From an uncultured Balneolaceae bacterium (GTDB lineage Bacteria > Bacteroidota > Rhodothermia > Balneolales > Balneolaceae): DNA of 64,000 bases. The stretch is taken from positions 1-64,000 of the forward strand of contig CAJXOW010000001.1 in the NCBI GenBank assembly GCA_913057825.1, written 5' to 3'. The translations under genes were made by a program, and so were the position numbers. How positions within the stretch are numbered: position 1 is the first letter of the stretch; each line of letters opens with the position of its first letter. The notes under the pieces are model-generated. The model saw only the letters and a program-made list of their open reading frames with translations. It made no database searches and was not told where the DNA came from. Shown piece by piece: positions 8,721 to 17,882 of the stretch.

Positions 8721-10214
8721 TTATTTACCCAGCACATTGAAGTCCCGGGAAGGCGTTCGAGCGTTTTTCATAATATCGCGGATCTTCTCAACCACGTCCG
8801 GGTGGTCATTGGATACATTGAACCACTCTTTTCGATCTTCTTCAAGATTATAGAGGCGGATCGGGGCATCCTCATCTTCCTTGACGCGCACGCGAACGCC
8901 TTTCCATTTTCCCATGCGAACGGCCTGTTTGCCTCCCTGCTGGGCAAATTCCCAATACAGGTAGTCATGTTGTTTTTGTTGGCCCTCTCCGGTTAACGTG
9001 GGAGCCATTGAAATGCCGTCCACATAGGAAGGATAATCAACCCCGGCCAGGTCTGCAAAGGTGGGGAGCATATCCCAGAAAGCCGATATATGATTCGAGG
9101 TGGTGCCCGCCTGTATAGTACCCGGCCACCAGGCAATGGTAGGCACACGGATACCTCCTTCATAAACATCTTTTTTCTTGCCTCGAAGATCTCCATTGCT
9201 ATCAAAAAGTTCCCCGTCATATCCCCCTTTTTCATTATGTCCGTTATCACTGGTAAATATGACCAGCGTTTCGCCGGCAATGCCCTCTTTTTCCAGCTTG
9301 TCCATGATGCGTCCAATGTATTTATCCATCAGGGTGACCATGGCAGCGTAAGCGGCGTGAGGAGTTTGCTGGCGGGTGTAATGTCCGCCGTGAAAGGGAT
9401 CCTCTGGAAAGATGCTTTCCCCGTTTTCAATGTAAGGCAGCATGGCGTTGCGCGGTGCTATGATCGAGGCATGGGGTATGTTGTAGGGCAGATACAGGAA
9501 AAACCGATCTTCTTTGTTGTCGTTCAGGAATTCGAGTGCCTTGTCGGTGATGATATCCTGGCTGTAGATCTCTTTTTTGATGGGAGGACCTGCCCCGGGA
9601 TGCCGATTGGGATTATCATCTACTTCATTTCCTTCCAGGGGGATGCGTTCGAGTTCTTCCCCTTTGGAATCCCTGAACAGGAATTCCGGATAGTAAAAAT
9701 GGGCCCGGCGCTGACCGATATAGCCAAAAAAGGTATCAAACCCTTGATTCGAAGGCATTCCGGATGAATTGGGATATCCCAGTCCCCACTTGCCAAACGC
9801 ACCGGTTTTATAATCTGCTTTTTGGAGAATTTCTGCGACGGTTACACTACTATCGGGCAATGGATAATTACCGATCGGCAGGTGCGGTTTATTGCCGCGA
9901 ACGGGGGTGTGGCCTGTGTGCAGACCGGTCATTAATACAGACCGGGAAGGGGCGCAGACCGGACTGCCTGCATAGTGTTGGGTAAAACGCATTCCTTCAT
10001 CGGCCATCCGGGCCAGGTTGGGGGTTTTAATTTTGGTCTGGCCGAACGGCTCAATATCACCATATCCCAGGTCATCAGCCATGATGTATATGATATTGGG
10101 TTTCGGAGCACTGGAATCGTTCGGAGGGGGTTCTGAAGATTGATCCTGGACTCCACAGCTTGTGATCAGCGATGCAAAGAGCAGTATTGGAAGAAGTTTC
10201 TTGAGAGTATCCAA
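8721..10214 (-). CDS. Sulfatase (type I, formylglycine-dependent), lipoprotein
   Basis: Predicted arylsulfatase-type enzyme that removes sulfate esters from a sugar or lipid head group. The leader ends LITSC (Cys20), a lipobox, so it is likely anchored in the outer envelope. The signature CAPSR starts at Cys87, the residue converted to formylglycine. Metal ligands are visible in IMADDLGYGD and in FTSDNGHNEKGGYDG. Length (497) is usual for the family. The only start after the upstream stop is a TTG at 10214; no ATG exists before the lipobox. It follows the FN3 protein gene by 18 bp, so the two are one operon. The maturing enzyme (FGE/SUMF1 or anSME) is not in the window. Confidence 0.92.
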   Translation of the reverse strand: MDTLKKLLPILLFASLITSCGVQDQSSEPPPNDSSAPKPNIIYIMADDLGYGDIEPFGQTKIKTPNLARMADEGMRFTQHYAGSPVCAPSRSVLMTGLHTGHTPVRGNKPHLPIGNYPLPDSSVTVAEILQKADYKTGAFGKWGLGYPNSSGMPSNQGFDTFFGYIGQRRAHFYYPEFLFRDSKGEELERIPLEGNEVDDNPNRHPGAGPPIKKEIYSQDIITDKALEFLNDNKEDRFFLYLPYNIPHASIIAPRNAMLPYIENGESIFPEDPFHGGHYTRQQTPHAAYAAMVTLMDKYIGRIMDKLEKEGIAGETLVIFTSDNGHNEKGGYDGELFDSNGDLRGKKKDVYEGGIRVPTIAWWPGTIQAGTTSNHISAFWDMLPTFADLAGVDYPSYVDGISMAPTLTGEGQQKQHDYLYWEFAQQGGKQAVRMGKWKGVRVRVKEDEDAPIRLYNLEEDRKEWFNVSNDHPDVVEKIRDIMKNARTPSRDFNVLGK

Positions 10215-10232
10215 TGTAATGGGTTGTGTGTT

Positions 10233-12035
10233 TTATTTAATGATTACAAATTTTCCGGTTTGGGTGTTTCCCGTTTCCTGATTCTTTACAGTAAACAGGT
10301 AGATCCCACTGGCAACAGCCTGGTTTACGTTGCTGGTCAAATTCCAATCCTCAAAGCCCTGGTTTGGATCGCTGTGTTCAATGGTTTCCACCAGCCGACC
10401 CGAAAGGGTATATATTTTGATGATACAACGGGGAGGGAGATTGATAAACTGGATGCGTCGATCTTGCTCCAGCCAGCGTTGTCGGGTCGGATCCGGCTTT
10501 TCCCACTGCGGATCCATATCGTTATAGTCAATATCTCCCCGATACGGATTGGGCACGACCGCAACTTCTCCCACCTTGTCAGGTGCTTTGGTTCCCGGCA
10601 GGACAGCAAGAGCATTAGCTCGTTGACTGGTTTCCTGGGCCGGAAAGTTTAATACGGTGTCAGGCTTGGAAAATGCGGTTACAGCATAAAAATATTCTAC
10701 ATTGTTCATTAGACCGGTATCAATAAATTTGTGCTTTAAACCGGTATTTTGTCCGAATTCATTGTTACTGATATCAAATTCCGCAAGCAATGTCCATGGG
10801 CCGTTTTTACTTTTGGTGCTTTTATATACCCGGTACCCTTCAAAAGCTTTTTTGATGCTGTCTGAACGGTTCGGATCATTAAAATCCTCGGAAGCTTTAT
10901 TCCATCTTAATTCAACCTGGCGATTGCTGGTGATAACTTCCGCGTCGGGAGCTGGAGGGGGTTGAGGTACTTTGAAGTCAGGGGCCAGTTTATCAATCAG
11001 ATTCGACTTTTCGAGAACGACTTCTTCCGTGCGTCCATAAATCGTAGCATATCGCCAACTGACCGTATCGCGCGGCACCAATTTGTCAATTTGACCAAAT
11101 GAAAGAATGGCTTTGGTATTGACGGGGTTGACCTGGTCGCTCTGGATCGTGCTGTCAGAAACTTGCTGGTATCGGGGACCGTCGCGCGGCACGCGGGGGT
11201 CCTCGGACCACTTGAACGTCCATGTAATATTTTCGGAGGTAAATCTTTCGGGGGGAAGAATTTTAACTCCCATGGGTGAGTAGGGATCAGGGCCTTCGTT
11301 ACCGGGGGCGTCGTGAGCTATGACCATGTTATGTTCGGGATGATAGGTCACGTAATCGTCAAGGTTTTGCTGGTTGCCGGTAACGAGTCCCACAGCCGGT
11401 TGAACAAAGACGCCCGACCAGAAATCTTTTACGGGCGACCCGTTTGGGGTAATATGGACATCGATGTTGTAAATGACGAATTGATCCATCGGCGGAGAAG
11501 CCCAGGCCCAACTGCGCTGATAGACATCAATAAACATGGGCTGGTGGTTGGCATTATTGATTGAGGCAACATTATAGTCGTTATAACGAGTTACAAAATC
11601 CTGTCCGGCTTTAGCCGTGTAATTTTCGTAATAGGGATTGTCCGGTTCGCCAATATCTACGGTGTCTCCGCGCATTACTTCATGCACGGTATCCCAGGGG
11701 GCATTGCTGTACCCCGCCAGTTCATTGGCTGAATTCCACCAATAGATACTCGTGGTGGTGACCATTGTATCCTGTCCATCCATGGAAAGACCCGCGTAAA
11801 AAGGGGCTATACTGCCGTGATGTTCGACAAAACTTCCGGCAGGAAATTCGGCATTAATCAATCCTTCATAATCACCGCCCCAACCGCTAAGCGAGCCCCG
11901 GTTATTGACAACCTCGATAATTTTACCCACGTCATGCAACGCCCAGTCCGTAGTGGTGAATTGTGCGTTGGCGGTGGGGATTAGGGCTGCGAAGGCGGTC
12001 GTAAATATTAACCATTTGATATAGTTTTGGTACAT
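10233..12035 (-). CDS. Secreted FN3-domain protein with C-terminal sorting-like domain
   Basis: A 600-residue exported protein of unknown function. It has a signal peptide (cleavage after TANA) and a large N-terminal region rich in Trp and Tyr that I cannot assign. A fibronectin-III module lies near residues 365-480 (EVITSNRQVELRWNK to YFYAVTAFSKPD). The C-terminus begins VVPNPYRGD and ends in ASGIYLFTVKNQETG-GKFVIIK, a divergent T9SS type A-like sorting domain used for outer-membrane export and surface attachment. It lies between the LamG gene and the lipoprotein sulfatase gene on the same strand. A role as a surface binding partner for the sulfatase substrate is possible but unproved. Confidence 0.75.
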   Translation of the reverse strand: MYQNYIKWLIFTTAFAALIPTANAQFTTTDWALHDVGKIIEVVNNRGSLSGWGGDYEGLINAEFPAGSFVEHHGSIAPFYAGLSMDGQDTMVTTTSIYWWNSANELAGYSNAPWDTVHEVMRGDTVDIGEPDNPYYENYTAKAGQDFVTRYNDYNVASINNANHQPMFIDVYQRSWAWASPPMDQFVIYNIDVHITPNGSPVKDFWSGVFVQPAVGLVTGNQQNLDDYVTYHPEHNMVIAHDAPGNEGPDPYSPMGVKILPPERFTSENITWTFKWSEDPRVPRDGPRYQQVSDSTIQSDQVNPVNTKAILSFGQIDKLVPRDTVSWRYATIYGRTEEVVLEKSNLIDKLAPDFKVPQPPPAPDAEVITSNRQVELRWNKASEDFNDPNRSDSIKKAFEGYRVYKSTKSKNGPWTLLAEFDISNNEFGQNTGLKHKFIDTGLMNNVEYFYAVTAFSKPDTVLNFPAQETSQRANALAVLPGTKAPDKVGEVAVVPNPYRGDIDYNDMDPQWEKPDPTRQRWLEQDRRIQFINLPPRCIIKIYTLSGRLVETIEHSDPNQGFEDWNLTSNVNQAVASGIYLFTVKNQETGNTQTGKFVIIK

Positions 12036-12077
12036 AAGAACAGAGGTGTATCAGTAAAGTTGAGAAGCAATAATTAG

Positions 12078-12115
12078 AACAGGCTAGAAGCCTTCAGGGC
12101 AGCTTCTAGCCTGTT
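12078..12115. terminator. Strong 14-bp hairpin between LamG and FN3 genes
   Basis: AACAGGCTAGAAGC pairs perfectly with GCTTCTAGCCTGTT around a 10-nt loop. No long U run follows on either strand, so it may terminate weakly, stabilise the upstream message or tune read-through into the downstream pair of genes. Confidence 0.55.
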
Positions 12116-12143
12116 TAACTATCCGGATAGCGGATCCATCAGA

Positions 12144-14252
12144 TTACTTAATGAGCATCATCTTCCGGACTTTATTAGTGTTTTGAGTCTTCAGCCGGTA
12201 GAAATATACACCGCTGGAAAGTTCTTTTGCATCGAAGGTAACGGTGTAGGACCCCGCTTTTTGTTTCTTGTCGACCAGCGTGGCCACTTCACGGCCCAAC
12301 ACATCATAAACCTGCAGCGATACCTCTTTGGCACTGGGCAGGCTGTACTGAATTTTAGTCGTGGGATTGAACGGATTCGGGTAGTTCTGATCGAGGCTTA
12401 CCCGTTTAGGTAGATCAGCAGGTTCCTCGATCGGGGTGCCGGATCCTTTGTAGCTGTCGGGGATATAATTGTAGAATTTAACTTCATCGAGATATCCCCT
12501 GTAGAAAGGTCCAAGCGGCAGGGCGTCTTGTTTGACGCCAACCATGAGAGGACCATTGGATGCATAGGCGTCGATTTCCGGATCGAGCCCTGCCCCAAAT
12601 TTACCTACGAGTTCATTGTCAGAATCGTAGAGTCTAAAGGAAAGCGTATCATTGCTGCTGTTGACAATACCCACGTAGCGCCACCAGTGATCGGCAATCG
12701 TCAGGGTATCGATCAGCCCCACGTGCATGTAGTTTCCACTGCGATTAAAGTCGGCACCGGGGAACCAGCTAGCCAGCCGCAGTGCACTTCCGCCTCCGAA
12801 GTGAAACGAGAATTGGAAGAAGTTATCACCTGGAGGAACGCTTTCCTTAATCATAATGCGAGTTCCTCTGGATCCCATGGCAGAGTCCGGCTTAATCCAG
12901 GTGTCGAATACGAAGTCTTCCGATTTCAAGAATGCCGCATCGGGATTTTCGGCCATCATATAGGACGAATCTCCTTCAAGATAAAGTGAATGATTGGTGC
13001 CGTTTGCTCCCTGGTCGGCTATTTGCGGCTGTCCACCGACCGTCCACTGCGTGAGCATGCTGTTGTCGGTAGGCGGCAATTCGACATCCTCGCCGTCCTC
13101 AAAGTCCCAGTTGATTATCTCTCTGTCGCCGACGACCGCATAGTTTTGATAGGGTCCGGAGCTTTCAGATGCGCCGGTGGGGATGGATGTAGACAGTCCG
13201 TTGGTATTGGATACGGTAGCAAAGTATTCCACCGAGGTTCCTTTGCTTACGGACGGAATTTGCCCCATCAGCGTATCGGAACTCTGCCAGCTCATAGTGG
13301 TGGTTTGCCAGCCACTGCCCGTATTGTAATGCAGCGTGGCCTGGTCTACTTCGTTGTCAGCAACATTAAGGGCTTGCAGTTTGACCGTGGCCGATCCGCT
13401 TTCCTCCATGTTGTCGACATTGCTAAGTCCTGACAGAACGGGAGGCGAATCAAAATTGCGTACGGTATTGCTGATACGCAGTTCATCGAGGAATCCGTCC
13501 AACCATGTGCTGGACTTAGGATGGAGCACCCCGATTTTGAGATCTCCTTCAGTTACGCGCGGCGGATCCTGTGTAGAGTCATAAGGCGAAGCTTCATAGG
13601 CAATCAGCTCGCCGTTTTTATTATGAACCATTAAGGATTGCAATTGCTCGGTCGTGTCTCGTATATAAGTTCCATGGTACCAGGTTCCGGTCTGGAATAC
13701 ATTGTCGCGGGTTTTAATGGGAATCCAGTCTCCGCCTCCACTTTCAGTATACCACATGGCGTTGAATCTACGATTGGATCCGTCGATAACCGCCTGGTAA
13801 TTCAAATAACCGGTATTGCCGGCTTCCGGCAGAGCGGCTTTGGCAACCACCTTCGGACGTTCACGCCAGTCATCCCGGGTCTCACCAAAAGTGAACACAT
13901 TCACCCAGAATTCGATAGTCCAACTGCCCGTCATGTCTAATGCCGCCGTGTCTGCAATGTGAATCCAGGAGGAGTCCGAGGCAGTACTGTTGTTAAGGCG
14001 GACCATATTCCCGAATCCTTCGATATTGTTCGTGTTATACTGGATTTTTCCGTGTCCCACACCGTCACCGACATTCATGGGTGATTCATTATCCAGGTTG
14101 CCATCAAAATGCATTAATACTACCGTATTGGAATCGCTTTCATAAGGCGACATAAAAGGCGGATCTTGGCTGTGAGCAGTTTGAACTGCCATCAACGAGA
14201 CGATTGATGTAGCAAGGATGGTGAAAAGTATGCTTTGTAACTTGTGTGACAT
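12144..14252 (-). CDS. LamG/concanavalin-like lectin protein with T9SS sorting domain
   Basis: A 702-residue secreted protein. A signal peptide (to about residue 29, AHSQ) is followed by a LamG/Laminin_G_3-like jelly roll around 45-265 (VVLMHFDGNLDNES, ITGSW-type EFWVNVF). A spacer with Ig-like character follows (ATVKLQALNVADNEV), then a second LamG-like domain around 385-600. The C-terminus is a classical T9SS type A domain (NYPNPFNPTTKIQYSLP, SSGVYFYRLKTQ, ending MLIK). It looks like a carbohydrate- or lipid-head-group-binding surface protein without evident catalytic residues. GGGG upstream of the ATG may act as ribosome binding site. The predicted GntR operator at 14482 lies about 230 bp before its start. 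Confidence 0.85.
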   Translation of the reverse strand: MSHKLQSILFTILATSIVSLMAVQTAHSQDPPFMSPYESDSNTVVLMHFDGNLDNESPMNVGDGVGHGKIQYNTNNIEGFGNMVRLNNSTASDSSWIHIADTAALDMTGSWTIEFWVNVFTFGETRDDWRERPKVVAKAALPEAGNTGYLNYQAVIDGSNRRFNAMWYTESGGGDWIPIKTRDNVFQTGTWYHGTYIRDTTEQLQSLMVHNKNGELIAYEASPYDSTQDPPRVTEGDLKIGVLHPKSSTWLDGFLDELRISNTVRNFDSPPVLSGLSNVDNMEESGSATVKLQALNVADNEVDQATLHYNTGSGWQTTTMSWQSSDTLMGQIPSVSKGTSVEYFATVSNTNGLSTSIPTGASESSGPYQNYAVVGDREIINWDFEDGEDVELPPTDNSMLTQWTVGGQPQIADQGANGTNHSLYLEGDSSYMMAENPDAAFLKSEDFVFDTWIKPDSAMGSRGTRIMIKESVPPGDNFFQFSFHFGGGSALRLASWFPGADFNRSGNYMHVGLIDTLTIADHWWRYVGIVNSSNDTLSFRLYDSDNELVGKFGAGLDPEIDAYASNGPLMVGVKQDALPLGPFYRGYLDEVKFYNYIPDSYKGSGTPIEEPADLPKRVSLDQNYPNPFNPTTKIQYSLPSAKEVSLQVYDVLGREVATLVDKKQKAGSYTVTFDAKELSSGVYFYRLKTQNTNKVRKMMLIK

Positions 14253-14593
14253 TGGATGACCCCTTTTTTATTTAGGAAGTGTTAGTTGTTCCTGGTTATA
14301 TGGACGAATAAGGAAACTTCCATTATTAGCGTAAACTCATTGTTAATTTCAATCCACAGCAGGCGATACCTGCCTGGCATTTTATGAATCTCTCTGCAAA
14401 TAATTTCATGAACCAGCTCACTGCGCTTCTTATAATCCCATAATCCCAGCTGGAGCCGATTCGCGCTAAATTTTAATGTCTAGTTGTATAAACAAGTTAT
14501 CAGATTAGAAGAGAATGTCAAAAAATGAGGTGTTATGATTTTATTAAACCGGAACCGGAAGGAGGGTGAAAGTTGTAAATAATTGAGTTGTGT
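14253..14593. other. Promoter region of the LamG gene
   Basis: Gene-free stretch between the sulfatase-fusion stop and the LamG start. It holds the operator at 14482-14497. No other feature was recognised. Confidence 0.5.
14482..14497. promoter_or_regulatory. Predicted GntR operator upstream of the LamG gene
   Basis: AGTTGTATAAACAAGT, preceded by TGTCT. The inverted orientation of the glpK site reads AGTTGTTTATACAAGT with the same TGTCT prefix. Such extended identity far from glpK is unlikely by chance and suggests one regulator. Confidence 0.6.
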
Positions 14594-17566
14594 CTATTTA
14601 ACCAGGGTCATACGGCGCGTTCTGCTGTGGTCGTTGGTTTGAATTCGATAAAGGTATATGCCGCTGGCTAGCGTTTGAGCATTAAAACGAACCTTATATT
14701 GACCGGGCGGACGCTTTTCATTGACCAGTGTTTTAATCTTTCGACCGATGCTGTCGTATATTGTCAGCCGCACCTTTGTCGCTTCAGATATGCTGTAATG
14801 AATAGTTGTCGATGGATTAAACGGGTTGGGATAGTTTTGGTTTAGTCGGAAGTGGTAGTTGAACTTGTTGTTTTCTTGATAACCGGTAGATTTTTCTGGC
14901 AGGGGAGCATTGATATCTTGACGCCATTGTTCCAGTAAATTCAACAGTTCATTGGTTTTTCGGGGATTTTGATCGGAAACCTCGTTGTTTTCACCGATAT
15001 CTTCCGAAAGGTTATACAGCTCGACATGCCCGTCTTCATAGTACTGGTGCAGCTTCCAGGAGCCTTGCCGTACAACGGATCCGGGGGTGGTGCGAAAGTC
15101 CGGATCCACGGTTTCTTCGTATCCTTTACCCAGGTATATGGGAAAGTGCCAGAATACCGCCCTTTTTTGAAGTTTTTGGCCCTTGAATAAAGGCACCAGG
15201 CTGGTTCCGTCCAGCACTTTTTGATCGGGTTTGGCCGCATTGGCAACATCCAGGAAGGTTGGAAAGAAGTCGATATTGGAAACCACGGCTTCGGAGGTCG
15301 TTCCCGGAGAAACCACGCCCGGCCAGACGGCTATCATGGGTACGCGAATTCCTCCTTCATAGTAAGAGCCTTTTCCTGCACGCAAGGGCCACATCTTGGT
15401 GATTCGCCACACTCCCCCATTGTCAGAAGTAAATAGAATTAACGTATTTTCAAATTGTCCGCTGGCCTTTAAATGATCTATTAGTCGGCCGACATTCCGG
15501 TCCATGGTTTCTATCATAGCGGCATATCCGGGATGGTTGTGCGCATTGGTGCCGGCTTTTTGTTCATATTTGTCTTCAAGTTCCGGTTTGGGCTGAATAG
15601 GGGTATGGACCGCATAGGGAGCATAGTTGATAAAGAAGGGCTGGCGGTCAACCTGTTTCATAACAGATATGGTTTCCTGCGTAAGCCGGTCGGTCAGGTA
15701 TTCGCCCTGCGGGCCATCCTCAAGATGGGGATTGTTGTAAGGGGAGAAGTAGCCGCCCAGGTCTCCCCAATTGGGACGGCCGGCTTCCAGCCCGCCGATA
15801 TTGATATCGAAGCCGTGATCTTTGGGGTCCCGGCTAATATGCCACTTCCCGACATGGGTGGTTTGATAACCGTTGTTTTGTAATACTTCGGCAACGGTCC
15901 TGTCGGATGACTCAATGAATTTTTGGTTGGTGACCGGCACCAGTTCTCGATCTTCCGGGTCACCCCGTTTAGAACTGCCCACCGTATAGACCCCGGTTCG
16001 AGGTGCATATTGACCGGTCATTAAAGCTGCCCGGCTTGGAGCGCAATTGGAGGCGGATGCATAGGCATTTTCAAAGACCATCCCCTCTTCTGCCAGTCGA
16101 TCAATATTCGGGGTTTCATAGTAGCTGCTTCTCATGAAACTGAGATCTTTCCAGCCCAGATCATCGATATTGATCAGTAAAATGTTTGGCCGCTTTTTGA
16201 GGACTTCTTCGGAATGCGCACTCAGTGTACCGGAAGAATTTTGTGCAAATACGATATAAGCATAATGGTTTCCGTTATTATTGGATGAGTCGGTCCACCG
16301 TCCACCGGAAATATTTTGAGCCTGCAAGGTGTACAGGCTTCGTGATTGACCTTTGCGAAGGGTGTCGTTTAAATCCGTGCGATACACCCGGTAGGTCAGA
16401 TTTGCATTATTATTCCAGTTTATGATGCGATCGCCCTCCTCGTTAATACTGAGCGTCACATTTTCGGGCCGTGAAGGCAACGTCCGGGATTGAAGGGTGG
16501 TCGTCGGCAGCGAATCCTCGTCATATTGCCGAGATAGCCGGTCGATGGCTTGCCGGTAGATCGCCCGTTCTCCCAATACATTGTCAGTAATTCGAATATT
16601 GACGGTATCCCCTATTTCGAAAGTGGGAAAAACTTGTGCTTCCAGTCCGACGGTCCCCGGCTCCGGTTGTATGTTTCCCTCATTTGGATGGTTGATGCGC
16701 GGTGCATTCTCGATAACTATCGAATCCTGTTGGCCATTTAAATAGCCAGTAAAAGTTACTTCAGGCGGGGACTTGTCAAGAGAGGTGCCGTCTTCGTTTA
16801 AAACTTTGGTCCGGGCATAGGCGGTTGTTCGAATTGAGGGAGCCGAGTGAGCGCTGAATTTACCCGCATCGCCAACCGCATAAACCAGGTATTGATATTC
16901 CCGGCCGGGATGAACGTCAGGATCTTTCCAACGCCCGGCGTCAATGTTTTTGGCCTGGAGGGTGTAAAGGTTTCGGTAGTCGCCGGTGAATATTTTCTCA
17001 TTGCTGTTTTTGCGATAAATCCAGTAGTGAAGATCGTTTTTGTTATTCCATTCGAGTATATGCTCATCGCTGCTGTTTATGGTCAGGCGGACATCTTCCG
17101 GTCGTTCCGGCAGGGATTGCTGCTGCAGGGTTAATTTGCTGAGAGGGTTTGGATCCTGCCAGGGAATTGTGTCGACGGACTGATTTATGGTTCCCTGTTC
17201 CCCTAGAATGCGATCGGTTACCCGTACATAAATGGTGTCGGGTACATTGAAATGTGGAAATGCCTGTAATTCGATCCCGACGGATCCGGTGCTCGGATCT
17301 ATATTGGGTTTGTTATTATCCTGAATTCGGGGAGCGGTTTCTGTAAGGATAGAGTCGCGGTCATTATTCAGAAAAGCGGTATAGGTGATGTTGGGAGCCT
17401 CCTTATCCAGACGGGAGCCGTCAGCGTTTTCTACAAAACGTTTAAAGTAAACAGATTCAGTACTTTGGGCCTGCAGAAGGTTCGATTGACTCGCAAATCC
17501 CCCGGCTCCGATTGCAAATGTAATAATTGCAAGTACTGTTTTTTTTAAAAATGTGTCGCTGAACAT
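14594..17566 (-). CDS. Large secreted sulfatase with duplicated N-terminal module and T9SS domain
   Basis: A 990-residue multidomain protein. After a signal peptide (LLQAQ, about residue 34) come two tandem copies of a roughly 205-residue module, at 40-245 and 250-452. Shared landmarks are DGSRLDK/DGTSLDK, NAPRI-type, GSVGIELQAFP/GTVGLEAQVFP, ILGE/VLGE and LYTLQAKNI/LYTLQAQNI. Each copy ends in an FN3-like strand set. A type I sulfatase domain starts at RPNILLINIDDLGW; the formylglycine site CAPSR begins at Cys508, and FTSDNGG carries metal ligands. A T9SS type A domain closes the protein (NYPNPFNPSTTIHYS, ending MTLVK). It should be surface-exposed. Divergent from the GH59 gene with a shared operator between them, so both are probably co-induced. 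Confidence 0.92.
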   Translation of the reverse strand: MFSDTFLKKTVLAIITFAIGAGGFASQSNLLQAQSTESVYFKRFVENADGSRLDKEAPNITYTAFLNNDRDSILTETAPRIQDNNKPNIDPSTGSVGIELQAFPHFNVPDTIYVRVTDRILGEQGTINQSVDTIPWQDPNPLSKLTLQQQSLPERPEDVRLTINSSDEHILEWNNKNDLHYWIYRKNSNEKIFTGDYRNLYTLQAKNIDAGRWKDPDVHPGREYQYLVYAVGDAGKFSAHSAPSIRTTAYARTKVLNEDGTSLDKSPPEVTFTGYLNGQQDSIVIENAPRINHPNEGNIQPEPGTVGLEAQVFPTFEIGDTVNIRITDNVLGERAIYRQAIDRLSRQYDEDSLPTTTLQSRTLPSRPENVTLSINEEGDRIINWNNNANLTYRVYRTDLNDTLRKGQSRSLYTLQAQNISGGRWTDSSNNNGNHYAYIVFAQNSSGTLSAHSEEVLKKRPNILLINIDDLGWKDLSFMRSSYYETPNIDRLAEEGMVFENAYASASNCAPSRAALMTGQYAPRTGVYTVGSSKRGDPEDRELVPVTNQKFIESSDRTVAEVLQNNGYQTTHVGKWHISRDPKDHGFDINIGGLEAGRPNWGDLGGYFSPYNNPHLEDGPQGEYLTDRLTQETISVMKQVDRQPFFINYAPYAVHTPIQPKPELEDKYEQKAGTNAHNHPGYAAMIETMDRNVGRLIDHLKASGQFENTLILFTSDNGGVWRITKMWPLRAGKGSYYEGGIRVPMIAVWPGVVSPGTTSEAVVSNIDFFPTFLDVANAAKPDQKVLDGTSLVPLFKGQKLQKRAVFWHFPIYLGKGYEETVDPDFRTTPGSVVRQGSWKLHQYYEDGHVELYNLSEDIGENNEVSDQNPRKTNELLNLLEQWRQDINAPLPEKSTGYQENNKFNYHFRLNQNYPNPFNPSTTIHYSISEATKVRLTIYDSIGRKIKTLVNEKRPPGQYKVRFNAQTLASGIYLYRIQTNDHSRTRRMTLVK

Positions 17567-17882
17567 ATTGTATTCATCCGATGTTTTAGGCGTTTACAAT
17601 GTGTCTGTGTTAGACCGGGTTGTTCACCGTTTTGCAGTCGTTTTGTGTGCTCTCCGGTCCATCTGAAATGAGATTCGAAAAAATCGAGTTTGATTTTTTG
17701 TCTTGATCTGATAAGCTTGTATAGACAAGTATACAAAAATGTTTAAGGAATATAAATCAATTCATGCGGCCCGGGGTCCGAGAGCAGGTATAACCGGGGA
17801 GTTCAAAGAGAATCCTGTTCTTCAGCAAGTTATTAAACAAAAGCAGGGAATAACCAAATATTAAATAATCAACATTCAAAAA
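17567..17882. other. Divergent promoter region, sulfatase-fusion and GH59 genes
   Basis: Contains the perfect-armed operator at 17716-17729 and, at 17770-17798, a CCCGG/CCGGG pair with GTATAA that recalls the stretch upstream of gntR. No coding sequence is seen. Confidence 0.55.
17716..17729. promoter_or_regulatory. Predicted GntR operator between sulfatase and GH59 genes
   Basis: CTTGTATAGACAAG has perfect 5-bp arms (CTTGT/ACAAG) around ATAG. It is the most symmetrical of the three sites and could control both divergent genes. Confidence 0.6.
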
